64,000 nt of DNA from Brugia malayi (taxonomy: Eukaryota > Nematoda > Chromadorea > Rhabditida > Onchocercidae): positions 10,600,501 to 10,664,500 of the forward strand of contig NW_025062476.1 in the NCBI RefSeq assembly GCF_000002995.4, written 5' to 3'. The position numbers were made by a program, and so were the translations under genes. Below the pieces are notes generated by a model, which saw only the letters and a list, made by a program, of their open reading frames with translations, searched no databases and had not been told where the DNA came from. How positions within the stretch are numbered: the first letter of the stretch is position 1; every line of letters begins with the position of its first letter. This document shows, one piece after another, positions 14,601-25,934 of this stretch.

Positions 14601-17600
14601 GAAGGAACTACAAAACGAAGTGAATTGCTAGATGAAGAAATTTCAACTAATGATGCAACAACGACATTTATTGAACAACCAAAGGCAATTTCAAATGAGA
14701 TGGTTATACCTGATGAAGCCACAGGATCTCAGGAACAACCGATAGGATATGAAGGATTAGCATTAACTGCTGATACTGGTAGATCTGAAGAAGCACAGCT
14801 CAATCAAACTATAACTAATGAAGAGCAAGCAACAGGGTATGAATTAAGTGTATCTAGTCAAAGTGTTGCCACTTCTGAAGTTGATATTACAACTGACAAA
14901 GTTGTGGCTGTCACAGAAAGTACATCAACTGCTCAAAGTGAACGCGCAATTATCCGAACTAGTCCGGAAGATTTTGGTTATGGTGGTGCTGTAGAAGAAG
15001 GAATTACTGAGAGAGAACATGTCGGTAGCAATATTGCAGTAAATTCAGCATCTACCATAAGTATCGAAGAAACAATGGAAAATTCAAATTTAAGCCAGCA
15101 GTATTCAGAATTAAGTGGAAGTGCGGAAGCTAGTAAATCTAGTGAAGGAGAAGCTGTTTATCTCAAAAGTACTAGCATGGCGGAACAGTCTGCAAGTGGA
15201 GAAGCAACGACAGCGAGTAAAAGTATTGGTAGTGCACCAGGATACGATGTTAGTGTTTCGGATTATTATCCTACAACTGAAGAGATAATTAATGAATTAT
15301 CAGGATCAGATGAAAAATTAACCGAACAACAGGAAATTGCAGAAATTACATCATCTTTAAAACCGGAAACTAGTGAAAGAATATCAGTAGTAAATGAAGA
15401 AACTAGAAACTTTGTAAGCATCACAGAATCAGCAGCTGATGGCTATAGAGTTTCTGCAGAAGAAAAATTCACAGAAACTCCAATTAGTGAAACAATATCA
15501 ATTCAAGCAGAATCTAATAAAATCTCAACAGATGCAGATGATTTCGGTTACGGTGGAAGACTTGAAGAGGTAACAGAAGCGGAAACTTTAGTGACAACAG
15601 CTGAATCTATCGTCACAACACAAGGAATGCAATTTACTGATGAAACAAAAAGTGAAACCATCCAGCAACCTTCAGCAATAGAAACTTCATCAATGGAACG
15701 TACTACAAAACTTGAAACAAGTTCTGCAATTGAAAGCACTGAAATTTCTTCACAATATCCTGTTGCTGATAGAGGAGACACTATGACATCTTTAGAAAAA
15801 AATAATGAAATCATAGAAACTGACAAATTTTCAGAAATCGTTGAATCTACTGTTCCTAGTCAAGCAGCTAAGATGGAAAGCACATTAATGGATGTAATAA
15901 CGAATGAAGAAGAAACGCCGATACCCTATGGTATAAGTGAAGAAGCTCTAAAACTAATTACAATGACAAAGAAAACGGAAACGGGTCTTTCAAAGCTAAC
16001 CGGTGCTACAGTTGCTGTAACGGAAGAAGCAAAAGAAGAAAGTGAAATGACTGATACAGAAACCACAAAAGAATCTCATTTAGCAATTGAAAGTGTTAAA
16101 TCTGAAAAAACATTAGGTGAAGTAAGAAATGAAATGGACAGTATGTCATCAGAAACTACTTCAGAAAATACTGCATCTGAGTTTTATGAAGCTAAAATAC
16201 CTATGGGTCCTGAAGATTTTGGATATGGAAGTGAAAAAGAACTGAGTACTGAATTGATATCATCAAGTGCAGAATCAGTGACGACAATAAGGTCAGAGTT
16301 ATCATCTAATGCTGATCAAACTTCCATTGCTCCGGAATTATCAGTTAGCAATGAATACGCAAATTTTGGAATGTCAAAAGCGCCCGAATATGAAAGCAGT
16401 GAAAAATTGCTGAGTGCAACTGTTCCTTCAGTTACATCAAATGCTTTAACTGAATCATTTACTATAATTCAAAAAGAAAGTGTTACAAGAGAAGATGAAA
16501 GAAGTATGCCGACTACAAAAGTTTCCGGAAATGATGATAATAAAACAGAATTAAGCAATGCGGTATCCACTTCAACTGCTATTTCAGAAGGTAATTTTTT
16601 GACTTTTCTCTCCCATCGATTTTTTGTCATTTGTTTCCTATTTCCGTTCCAATTATCTTATATATATATGTAAAAGTATGACAATAACTCTAAACTCATG
16701 GTTAGCTATAATTTGTGTGCTAATTCGAGATACAATTAACAAGTGTTTCTGATTTAAATTTGTTTTCAGAATAAGAAATTTTTTTGAGTTTTCTCAAAAA
16801 AAAAAAGAAATTTTGTAGTGTAATCGCATTTTTTTCTCTTCAAAAAAAAGAGCTTAGAATATAAGTTATCAATCTTTTTAATTGACTTTTTAATCAATTA
16901 ATTCAAATAATTCTAATGCTCCAGAAAAGAAGCAAGATGATCACTCAGATGTGCCAAACGCAGGTATTTTTTAATTTTTCTCAAAATTTTACTGCAAAAG
17001 AAAATTTTTTCGATTAAAAATAATTCGTTAAAAGTGATTAAAAGTATTATCTGTAAGCTATAAATATTCTATAAACAGATTAAAAAAATTCTAATTTTTC
17101 TTTTTGATTTTACAACAAGATTATCATTCATTTCAAAATTTAGGTACTTTAAGCATTTAGATTTAAATTCTCAGTTTAAACTGTCTAGAGCATTGCTTAA
17201 TTTTGTATACAATTTGATGTATCAAATTTTAGTATTATCAAGCATACAATCGAAGCAAACTGGTAACTCAGCAAAACGGAAATGTAAGTTTTTTTTTTGA
17301 TGCCTCATTTTTACATTAATGAAATGAAAATTATTCAATGAAAAAAGAATGAACGGCGATATAACGAGAAGAAATATCAGAATAAACTAAAAAATTCAAT
17401 TATTAATTAGTCAAAAACAAATTTTTTTGAGTTTTCTCAAGGTATTTTCGATATTATGAAAAGCGCTCTATCCGTTTCAATTAATTTTAAGATGAATGTG
17501 TCTAAGCATTTATTTCCGGTTTTAATAAACCATACAAGTTATATGTCTAACAGTTTTTATAAGAAATCCAAAATTGACCGTTATAGAAATTAGTTTTTCT

Positions 17601-18469
17601 TTTCCTTTACCAAATTACTAATAAAAAAATAAAAGAACACTTGACTTCTTTAAATTTTTAAAATATTTTCTTCAATAATATTTTAGCACAATTTTATGAC
17701 TTAGTAATGTTTCATTTAGTGAATGGTTTAGTTGTAAGGCGTAAAGATTTGCAAATAAAATGCTTAAAAAAGTTAATTAGATTAACAAATAAAGTAATAC
17801 AAAGTTAATTTGAGTTTTTACTATCTAACATAGAATACATTGGCATTGCGCTTGTTTGACTGTTTACTGCGAGAATCAAACATTCCGCAGCGGTCATATG
17901 ACCTTTTGGCGGAACGGAACAGAACGGAATTTGCAATAATATCCGTCAAAACCATTTTATTTAATTAATATGTAGCGGCAGATGATAATTTGCTTAAACT
18001 TTACTGTTCAATATGAATATGTTCCGTTGTCACTTTTTTAATTAATTAATTGCTTGGTTCATTAATTATTCAAATCAGTTGAAATCAATATTTTTTAAAT
18101 AATCTCAATTATTAAATTTTTCAAATTATTAATTATTAAATTTATTAAATTTATTAAATTTCTCAAATTTATTAAATTTCTCAATTATTAAATTTTTCTC
18201 AATTATTAAAAAAATAAATTATTAAATTTCTCAATTATTAAATTTTTCAAAATTATAAAGTAATTCCATAGCTATTTCATATCATTCAAATTAAAATAAT
18301 TTCAGGGAGACCATTCACTATAAACTGTGACACGGAAGTGGACGAAAAAGGTGATCTTTGTCGAGAATGGGCTAAAGCTGACCTTTGTGACACACATCGG
18401 CCAACAATGTTTCTTTTTTGTAGGCGGACATGTCTATGTATTGGACCGCCAACAGATGCGCCAATATAA
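11656..18469 (+). CDS. Large secreted Ser/Thr/Glu-rich GYG-repeat protein with C-terminal ShKT-like domain
   Basis: Six exons: 11656-11737, 12322-12392, 12630-16590, 16925-16963, 17233-17283 and 18306-18469. They total 4,368 bases, or 1,455 residues plus TAA, and all phases agree. The ATG opens a signal peptide (MKKQ, then a hydrophobic core ending ISSA-QQ). Exon 3 alone gives 1,320 codons of Ser/Thr/Glu-rich sequence, likely disordered and open to O-glycosylation. About a dozen GYG, GYE or GYD elements punctuate it, the clearest being [E/D]DFGYG near bases 13651, 14971, 15541 and 16216. The last exon has six cysteines (residues 1409, 1420, 1429, 1440, 1444, 1446) in the ShKT order, although the final pair is spaced CxC rather than the usual CGxC. 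ShKT domains are common in secreted nematode proteins. A role as a surface, sheath or excreted mucin-like glycoprotein is inference, and no orthologue is named. Codon use is less A+T-biased than the flanks. Confidence 0.85.
18100..18255. repeat. Degenerate TTATTAAATTT(C/T)TCAA tandem repeat
   Basis: The last intron of the ShKT gene contains many imperfect copies of a 10-16 base unit (AATTATTAAATTTCTC and shorter variants) in direct orientation, ending about 50 bases before the final acceptor. It looks like ordinary slippage-generated satellite sequence, with no coding role seen. Confidence 0.7.
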
Positions 18470-18578
18470 CTAAAACACTAGGGATTCTAATTTTATAATA
18501 GAAAGATTATTTTTTGCCACTTCATTCAAAATCGCGTTGCTAATTTCGACAATTCTCAAAATTTGCTTGAATTTTTTC

Positions 18579-18584
18579 AATAAA
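18579..18584 (+). terminator. Poly(A) signal of the ShKT gene
   Basis: A canonical AATAAA lies about 110 bases after the stop at 18469. This is a typical distance for nematode 3' untranslated regions. Confidence 0.5.
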
Positions 18585-18930
18585 ATCGAATCAAATAATT
18601 ATTCAATTTTTTGCATTTTATTTTCCAATTTTTTAAATGATCCCATCATATCATTTTTAAACTTTATCTTTAAAATATTTCATTCATTCATATGATTATT
18701 TCCGGAAATTTTTTATCCAATTTGGTTAAGAAAAAATATAAATCATTTTATGCTATTTTGAAGCGACAATTATTCATATCAATTCTATACGGTTTTTTTT
18801 TTCAATTTCTAGTTAGAATTGTTTTTAGAAATTTTTGAATATTTCCTTCAAAGTTTTACCTTTTTGAAAAAAAGTAATTTTAAATTAATTACAGATAAAA
18901 TAGAAATTGTGAAATTTTTGCAACTTGATG

Positions 18931-18999
18931 TTTAATGCAACAATTAATTTATAAATTCAATGAATATCATTGAATTTATAAATTAATTGTTGCATTAAA
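18931..18999. repeat. Near-perfect 69-base palindrome (33-base arms, 3-base centre)
   Basis: The left arm 18931-18963 and right arm 18967-18999 are exact reverse complements, separated by ATA. The arm begins TTTAATGCAACAATTAAT. It lies about 460 bases past the stop of the ShKT gene and beyond its likely poly(A) signal, in A+T-rich DNA. A perfect 33-base arm is not expected by chance even here. No target-site duplication is obvious. Confidence 0.9.
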
Positions 19000-19507
19000 A
19001 CAAACATTACTTATACTGTCATTAATTTCACACAAATATGTTTAATTGTGATTGTATTTCTTCGAATTTATTGAAAAATATTAAAATTGACATTATGCAA
19101 TAAATACTCCAATGACTTACTTTTACATCTCGCTTATATCGTAACAGGAAGGTCTCAACAATTTAGAAATTCAAGCGGTTAAATTTTTGAAAAAAATCCG
19201 GGAAAGGTTTATGTGAGTTAATTACGGTAGAAAAAAACATACTTTACCAATAGTTTTTTTTTTTCCATTTTGAAAACTTAGTAAAATACTGAACAAACTT
19301 TGTCGAATTATTTTTAATAATTTAATGGATTAAAAATTGTTCGAATAAATGGAATGAATTTAAATTTTGTCGAAAACTAATTTACAATTAAGGACACAGC
19401 TGTTGATAAGATCAATAGATTATCATTCATCAATGATATAAATGCATATGAGTCGCGTCATCCTTATCATTAAAATTATTCCACATCAGATCATATACTG
19501 AGGATAC

Positions 19508-19531
19508 ATATATATATATATATATATATAT
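19508..19531. repeat. (AT)n microsatellite between two related flanks
   Basis: Twelve AT units. The sequence before it (GTCATCCTTATCATT at about 19457-19471) and after it (GCATCCTTATCATT at about 19540-19553) is nearly the same, so a short segment of about 80 bases appears to be duplicated around the microsatellite. It sits just upstream of the start codon at 19573. Confidence 0.7.
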
Positions 19532-19572
19532 GGGTCGTAGCATCCTTATCATTCAACTGATATAATATCACC

Positions 19573-20896
19573 ATGTGGATCTTAACAATATCCATCCTAA
19601 CATTAAGTTTGTTTTTATCACTTTTTATTGAGCAATTAATTTTCCGTTCATTTTTTGATTTAAATTTAAGGTAGTAATTAAAACTGTTCTATATGAAGTG
19701 TAAAATATTATATGAAGTAGTATTTACAATTTCAGTACAATTACTCACAAAACAGCACGAACAACAAATAAGGTATGTATTTTGATTAGTAATTTATTAT
19801 TCGAGAAAACTGGCTTAATTGATTTTGTGAATTAAGAAATGAAAAAAAATTAAGCTTAATTGATTTTGAAAACGAGAATATGTTTGCAGCCAAAACTACA
19901 ATGTCTCAATTTATACAAATCAACAAATGGGAAAAAGTTAGTTCTATTTTTTACTTTTAAAATAATATATACAAAGATCTAACAAATTATATTATCCGCC
20001 AAATAATTCTCAATGAATTTATTATTGATTAAGAAAAAGCAATGTTATTTACATAATCAGTGAGTCAGTTGTGAAAGTAAGAAAATAGATTTTCGATAAA
20101 TAAATTTCTTTTTTAACTTTTATAGAACATTGCAGATTTCATAGCATTGCGTTCTTTAATATAAATTTCGAAATTCACTTCAATTTCTAAGCAACATTAA
20201 TATTCAAAAAATTATTTAGCATCAACAGATGAATTGCCAAAAGCTTGGAGTTTGTCAAAAGCACAGAAGATGAAACAGGCAAGCAATAAAAAAGCAATCT
20301 ATGATCACAATTTCCGGGAATCAAAGCAATCAGTGATAAAATGGAAACCGGTAAAAATGATGACGAAACCTCCAATGATACTGTCAATGAGACCATCTAC
20401 GATTCCAGCTAAAGCATCACTTTCATCCATTATTCACGATATGCCAAATCCTGTCAAACAACGTCGTCGTCCAATAAAATCAGGAAACTGGTTTGATCAA
20501 TCTCCCGACATATTATCATTTACAGCACCACAGTATCAACATATCCAGAATATCTATCCATTCTCACCGGAAATCCCTTTGTTTCCATTTCATATTCCAT
20601 ATCCAGTATCAGCACCTTTTATGCCGGAATCTTTGTTTCAATCGATCAATCATCAGTCATTAATTTTGCCGACATCAACAGTGTCTACTGCAGTGACAAC
20701 TACAAGAAGCACTGCGACACTACCTTTACCAGTATTTCCCACTCTCGCGATGCATCCAGAATTTCAGAATCTGACTGTTACACCAAAAAAACTGAAGCAG
20801 AAGATGGTAAATAGCAACAGAAGGTATAATTGTGATGAAGATTTTGATGATGATGATGACAATTCAAGAAGTAATTTCAGAATGAAATTCGATTAA
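19573..20896 (+). CDS. Probable secreted protein of 264 residues, function unknown
   Basis: Four exons: 19573-19606 (donor GTTTGT), 19736-19772, 19890-19936 and 20220-20896. They total 795 bases, or 264 residues plus TAA. Using the alternative donor at 19671 breaks the frame, so the short first exon is preferred. The N-terminus (MWILTISILTLIQLL) is hydrophobic and may be a signal peptide or anchor. The next stretch is basic (KAWSLSKAQKMKQ...), the middle is Pro/Phe-rich with repeated aromatic-proline elements (YPFSPEIPLFPFH), then a Thr-rich patch. The end is acidic (DEDFDDDDDN) before a basic tail. No domain is recognised. It follows the ShKT gene on the same strand after about 1.1 kb, which allows shared expression but does not prove it. 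Confidence 0.7.
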
Positions 20897-21647
20897 ACTT
20901 CCACAGGTATTCATTCATATTTATTATAGTTATTGGAGAATGTTGAAAAGTCTTATTGAATTTTCTGAACGTCTTTCTTGACTTTATCAAGAAAAGTGAT
21001 ATTTTCTGTTAATTCATTTTTGGCAGGCAGTGTATCTATTTAAGTTGTTAAGTATAAATTTAAGTATAATATTTAATTTTCATTTATGTCATCTTTACTG
21101 ATTAATTTTAATACTTCTTGAACAATTTTCTTTTATTTAATCAATTCGAGTTATGTCGTATTTTTGATAGATATTAAAATTTTTTTCGATGAGAAAACAT
21201 AACTACTACTCATTTCATGAAGAATTTGATATCAATTATTGCTAAAATATTGAGAAGTTGATAAGAAAAAGTTTTACAGCAAAATGACATCAATCAAGAT
21301 ACAAGTTGCAGTAAGAAAATGAAGATTCGATAACATCAGCGTTAGCAAAATATGTGGAATATAGAGAAGATGAACTGATAGATGGAAAATTCCAGTGGAA
21401 GATTCCCGGAAATCATTTTGATTTTCTATAATACTTTTTTGGCAATAATTATTCATTTAAATTTGAATTTGAAAGATTTAATATTTTGCATTTTTCTTGA
21501 TATCCAATTTTTTTTTTTTTTCATACACAAAACAATATGATTAATTATCACATTTATTGTTATTATTATTGCTTATACAAATCAAATTTACATAAAATTT
21601 AAAAACTTTTCAAATTAAAAATTATGTTTGATAAATTAAGTTATTCA

Positions 21648-21653
21648 TTTATT
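21648..21653 (-). terminator. Poly(A) signal of the metallophosphoesterase gene
   Basis: AATAAA on the minus strand, about 45 bases beyond the stop codon at 21697-21699. Confidence 0.45.
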
Positions 21654-21696
21654 ATCAGCATAATCACATATGTCTATCACTATCATCATTATCATA

Positions 21697-24600
21697 TTAG
21701 CTATTATGCTTAATAGCTCGACGATATTTGTATGTCCAACGTTCTTTCTTATTCTCATCAACAGATATATCAAAAATGATAGGATTATTTACTAATTGTA
21801 ATCGATCATCTACCAAAGAACAATTTACAAATTTTGTATAACCATCCGTTGTACAGCCATATCCTAAAACAAATACTTTATAAATGTAAAATTATTACTT
21901 ATTTTTCATATGTCAACAGATTCGCATTTATTATATACATATATATGTGACTTAATATCCGTTAAATTAAAACTATAAGTTAATATCATCAAATGCAGTA
22001 TTATATAACAATAATTTTATAATATTAACATTCTACCATACATTTCATAGTCACTGATTTTAATTTTAAAATTAAAAAAAAAAATGAATTCATTCAGCTC
22101 AGTTTCATCTACTAGCATTTGAAAAGTAGTTGGATTAGTAATAGTATGCTAAGTGCCATATTTTTGACAGAGAAAAATAAAAAACTACTGTTAAAAGATA
22201 GTTTTCTTCATTTATTATTTGAAAAAAAAAAAAAAAAAAAACCTGAATGAATATGACCGAAAATATGATACTTTGGTCGAATACGTTTGACTACAGAATT
22301 CAGTAATTCGACACATCCGACATGTTCCCCTGTTGATAATATATCACCGTGTCCTAGAAAAAAAAGCAAAAATTTTAAGGTCATCATTATAAAATACATC
22401 TACTACTGATTAAAACGATAACAAATGATAATTGTAATTTTCAGAACAATTTTCATCTTCTCAGTAAGTAAAGAATAGTAAATAAATTTAATTGAAAAAG
22501 AAAAAAGGTTCATCTGTGATAATTTGTTGATGTTAAAAAATTTAAAATAACAAAAATTGTTTAAATGCTGAAATGATGAAAGGAAAACTGCAAAAAATCA
22601 ATAATGGCAAGAATTTTCATTTCTTATTACAACCAATAACATTTTATAGTGATGAAATCAGTTATAATTGAAATCGTTCAATCAATCATTAGCTAAGACA
22701 ACCTAGCGGTGGCGTATGAGTGATGAGAACATCGATGCCAGCGGGTATGTCATTCCATTTATCAAGTAAAGCTTGCCCACGAGGCAGGTTAAAAGCCATA
22801 TCATCGTATTCTGGTAGCCTAAAATTTCATCTCACGTCGATAATTCTTGAATTCAAAAAGAGAAAATTGAAACAAGAATGCTAACTTACAGATGAAGCAA
22901 AGATTCATTTTCACAACTTATGATATTTTCCTGAACTTATTAAAACATTAAACTTATCTGTCTAATCGATACTCTCTTCAGTATACAGTTGATTATGATG
23001 ATAAACGAAGATCAAAGTAATATCATTAAGAAAAGAGGGAATATTTAAATTTCAAAAAAAAATTTCAAAGCTATTTCAATCACTTTCCTCATTTCATCAT
23101 TACTTTCAAAAATTTAACCATTAATTATTAAATAAAAATACCAAAATAATTATTCATAATGTAATTAAATAAATAAAAAATGAATTATTTGTGCTTCGCT
23201 AATTTAATAACACATCTCATAAATATAATAATTAATTATGAAATGTTAAAATGAATAGACAAAGTGTTTAAATGCTGTAATGATATAATCGATTAGTCAA
23301 TTGAAATGAAATATTAACCATGGCGTTCCATAAATTCGAATACCAAATAGTTCCGAAGAACTATCTTCTAAATAAATTACATTTTCCAATTTCGCTTTAG
23401 CATTTTTCATTTCTTGCAATGAAAATTCATTGCTAAGTGTTTGTTTCACAGCTAATTTCTTCTCACCAAATTTACTTCCTAAAAAACAAATTTAAATATT
23501 ACTTTTCATGCTTCTAATATAATTCTGGTATAAATGAAATTTTCTTTGTAATTATTTGAACTACATTGAATAAATTAAGATGAAGTTAAATCATGATTAT
23601 CTACTTCAGAAATTATCAGGGAAAACATATTGCGTTAGTATTACTGTAATGAATAAATTTAAACAAGAAATAATCCTAATTATATAAATTGAAATCCTAA
23701 TTATCTTTCTCTTACATTGAAACTTATCAGAGATATTTCGAACAATGATAAGCATTTGTTAAGCTAATGATAAATTAATTATGAATGAGTCATTTGTTAT
23801 AATTTGAAGTATTTGAAACCTAAATCTTACCGTGAGCTTTCATGAAACGATCATCGAAAGTATATTCGTGATTACCAGCTATTACCACTTTAAGAGTATG
23901 TGGAAGTTGTTCTGTAAAGAAATTAAAAAAATTCTTTAAATATATTTTGGAATATTTTAAATTTAAAATATTCCATGTCACGCATGAAGCACACTAACTA
24001 TTTTATATGAGTTTGATTTGTGCGACTTTTTAAAATTATCCATCTTGTTTTAGTTTCAAATTTCTGATTCAAATTTAAATTTATAATTTATTTGAATAAT
24101 AAAATGGGTAAGCATTTAGTACATTTTTGTGAATTGTTCATCGATCATTGCTAAATTTGAAGTATTAAATTTGAAATAAATTACTTTTAGAAGAGCTAAA
24201 AATTTATTAAACGGAAAATATATAAAGTATTTTGTGGTGAAATTAAACTTAACTATGTTATTAGCTAAACAGGTGCTTAAGACTTCGGGTGGCGGCGGTA
24301 ACTTCAGCGTGCGATAATTATAGAAATTATTGAGAGGACGCGGATAATTTTTTGGGTTTGTCATTTTGCATTTGCATTATAATTACAAATCATTTAATAT
24401 AACATTATTAATTTATAATTTATGGAAGTACATTATTTAAGTGCAGTTTAAATGTAATTTAAAAATTTCAAAAATTTTTGCTATAGTTTAAAAACTTGAA
24501 CTATTGGCAAAAATAATTACAAATTATTCAGTTATTGTCGTTAATCTGCAATTTGTGGAATCAATTTAAATTGCTTGAATTTACTTAAAATGTTTGCTTG

Positions 24601-25934
24601 TTGGATTATACAATTACTGTGCTTTGTTGAAAACAGTAAATGAAAAAGTTAAATTTTTGTGATGTTTGTTAATTTACTTACTTAAATATTTACTAAAAAG
24701 TTCAACTTCATCTGGCCGACCGTACAATGTAAAATCTCCTGCAACTATGAGTATATCACCGGGCGGAATAAATTGCGGATCCGGAAATGACTGATGAATA
24801 CAAGCCATACAGACAAATCGGACAGCATCATGTCTTATTGGTGTACTCAATTTCATCTGAAGATTTCATTTTAATTTTAGTTAGTGAAAAAATAAAAACT
24901 TGCAGACATTATGAGAGAATCCTTTTCTCATCTGTTTCTTCCCTCGCTCTTATAATAAATTTCAGTTAAAAATCAAAGTTTTGAAAACAAAACTTCTTAA
25001 ATTTTTAACAATTTTACAACTAATCAAGAAAGTAAACATTTGTCTGTCTCTTGCCTGTCTCACCGCCTTCACAGGACGATTATTTTTAATCATTTCCCAA
25101 GCTATTAGTGGATCATCGGTGTATTTATGCGGAGTAATCTGCAACAATAGCATTTTAAAAATAAGTAAAGTAAACATTTTCACAAATCAATCATTTATTA
25201 TTAAACTTATTATACTAATTATTAGAAAAATGTTAAGTGAATTCAAAATAACAATCTTTTAGAAATTCTTATTTTTAAAAAAAAAGAAGAGATTTATGAT
25301 TTTTAAAAAATTTTAAAATTCCTAATGGCTCACTTCTGCTGTAGTATTTGAACGTCGTTTTTGTTTGGATAGAGATCGTTGTTGTTTTCGAGACTGGACG
25401 ATATTTAGAGGTTCATAGTAAGGTGATGGAGTTCGCTCATTATCCAATCTTGTTTTTTCCAATTCTTCCCTTAATTGCAAAACAAGCGGAGAAGTCTCTG
25501 AAAAATAATTACTGAAAAAAAAAAAAAAAAAACAATTGAGAATATTTAAGATAACAGAATATCAAAGAGTAAAATAAATAAATAAGTAAAAATATAAAAC
25601 TTTAAATTCTTAAAGCATTCTAGGAAATAAAGCCTATTTTTAGCCAACTTAATATTTATGAAATATATTTAAAAGTATCATTTAATCTTTTTATTAATTG
25701 AAAAATTTTTTCTAAATACTTGAAAATATATGAGTAATTAAAGCTAAATTGTAAATTTTACTTATCAGCAAGACTAATATAAGAAATAAAAATAGGATAA
25801 ATCTTTAAACCATTTTCATTTCTTTCACTACAGCCTGGTTCAGCAGTTTCACAGGTGCGTGGACAACATTCACGTGAATTCCTGGTAGTTATGAGAGGTG
25901 CTGATTTGCGCCGTTCTTTTGGTTTTGTTAATGC
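21697..25934 (-). CDS. MPPED1/MPPED2-type metallophosphoesterase, 5' exon unresolved
   Basis: Nine exons in order: 25934-25762, 25511-25334, 25138-25064, 24856-24682, 23911-23831, 23478-23319, 22818-22703, 22353-22243 and 21863-21697. They total 1,236 bases (411 residues plus TAA). From exon 4 onward the protein follows the MPPED class III phosphodiesterase family: a GDFT motif, AGNHE, YGTPW, FNLPRGQ, ITHTPPLG, VGCVELLN and FGHIH. These supply all but one of the usual metal ligands. The first D-x-H motif instead reads C-I-H, with the Cys codon at 24800-24802. The C-terminal GHxH His is kept, unlike the Gly of human MPPED2. The first 117 residues are a basic extension with a small Cys cluster (ECCPRTC) that is not conserved in vertebrate members. 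No initiator is certain; ATG-TTC-CTG at 26817-26809, followed by GTTTGT in phase, is a speculative first exon. The gene converges with the two upstream plus-strand genes. Confidence 0.88.

Noticed and set aside
12914..15826. Several antisense open frames of 70-100 codons opposite the large ShKT-gene exon
   Set aside because: They mirror the codon composition of the sense exon, have no splice or homology support, and the sense frame is continuous for 1,320 codons.
18931..18999. The 69-base palindrome as a microRNA precursor
   Set aside because: Arms pair perfectly with only a three-base centre, unlike a microRNA hairpin with a larger loop and mismatches.
20187..20396. Antisense frame over the 264-residue gene
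   Set aside because: Shadow of the plus-strand exon, with no signals of its own.
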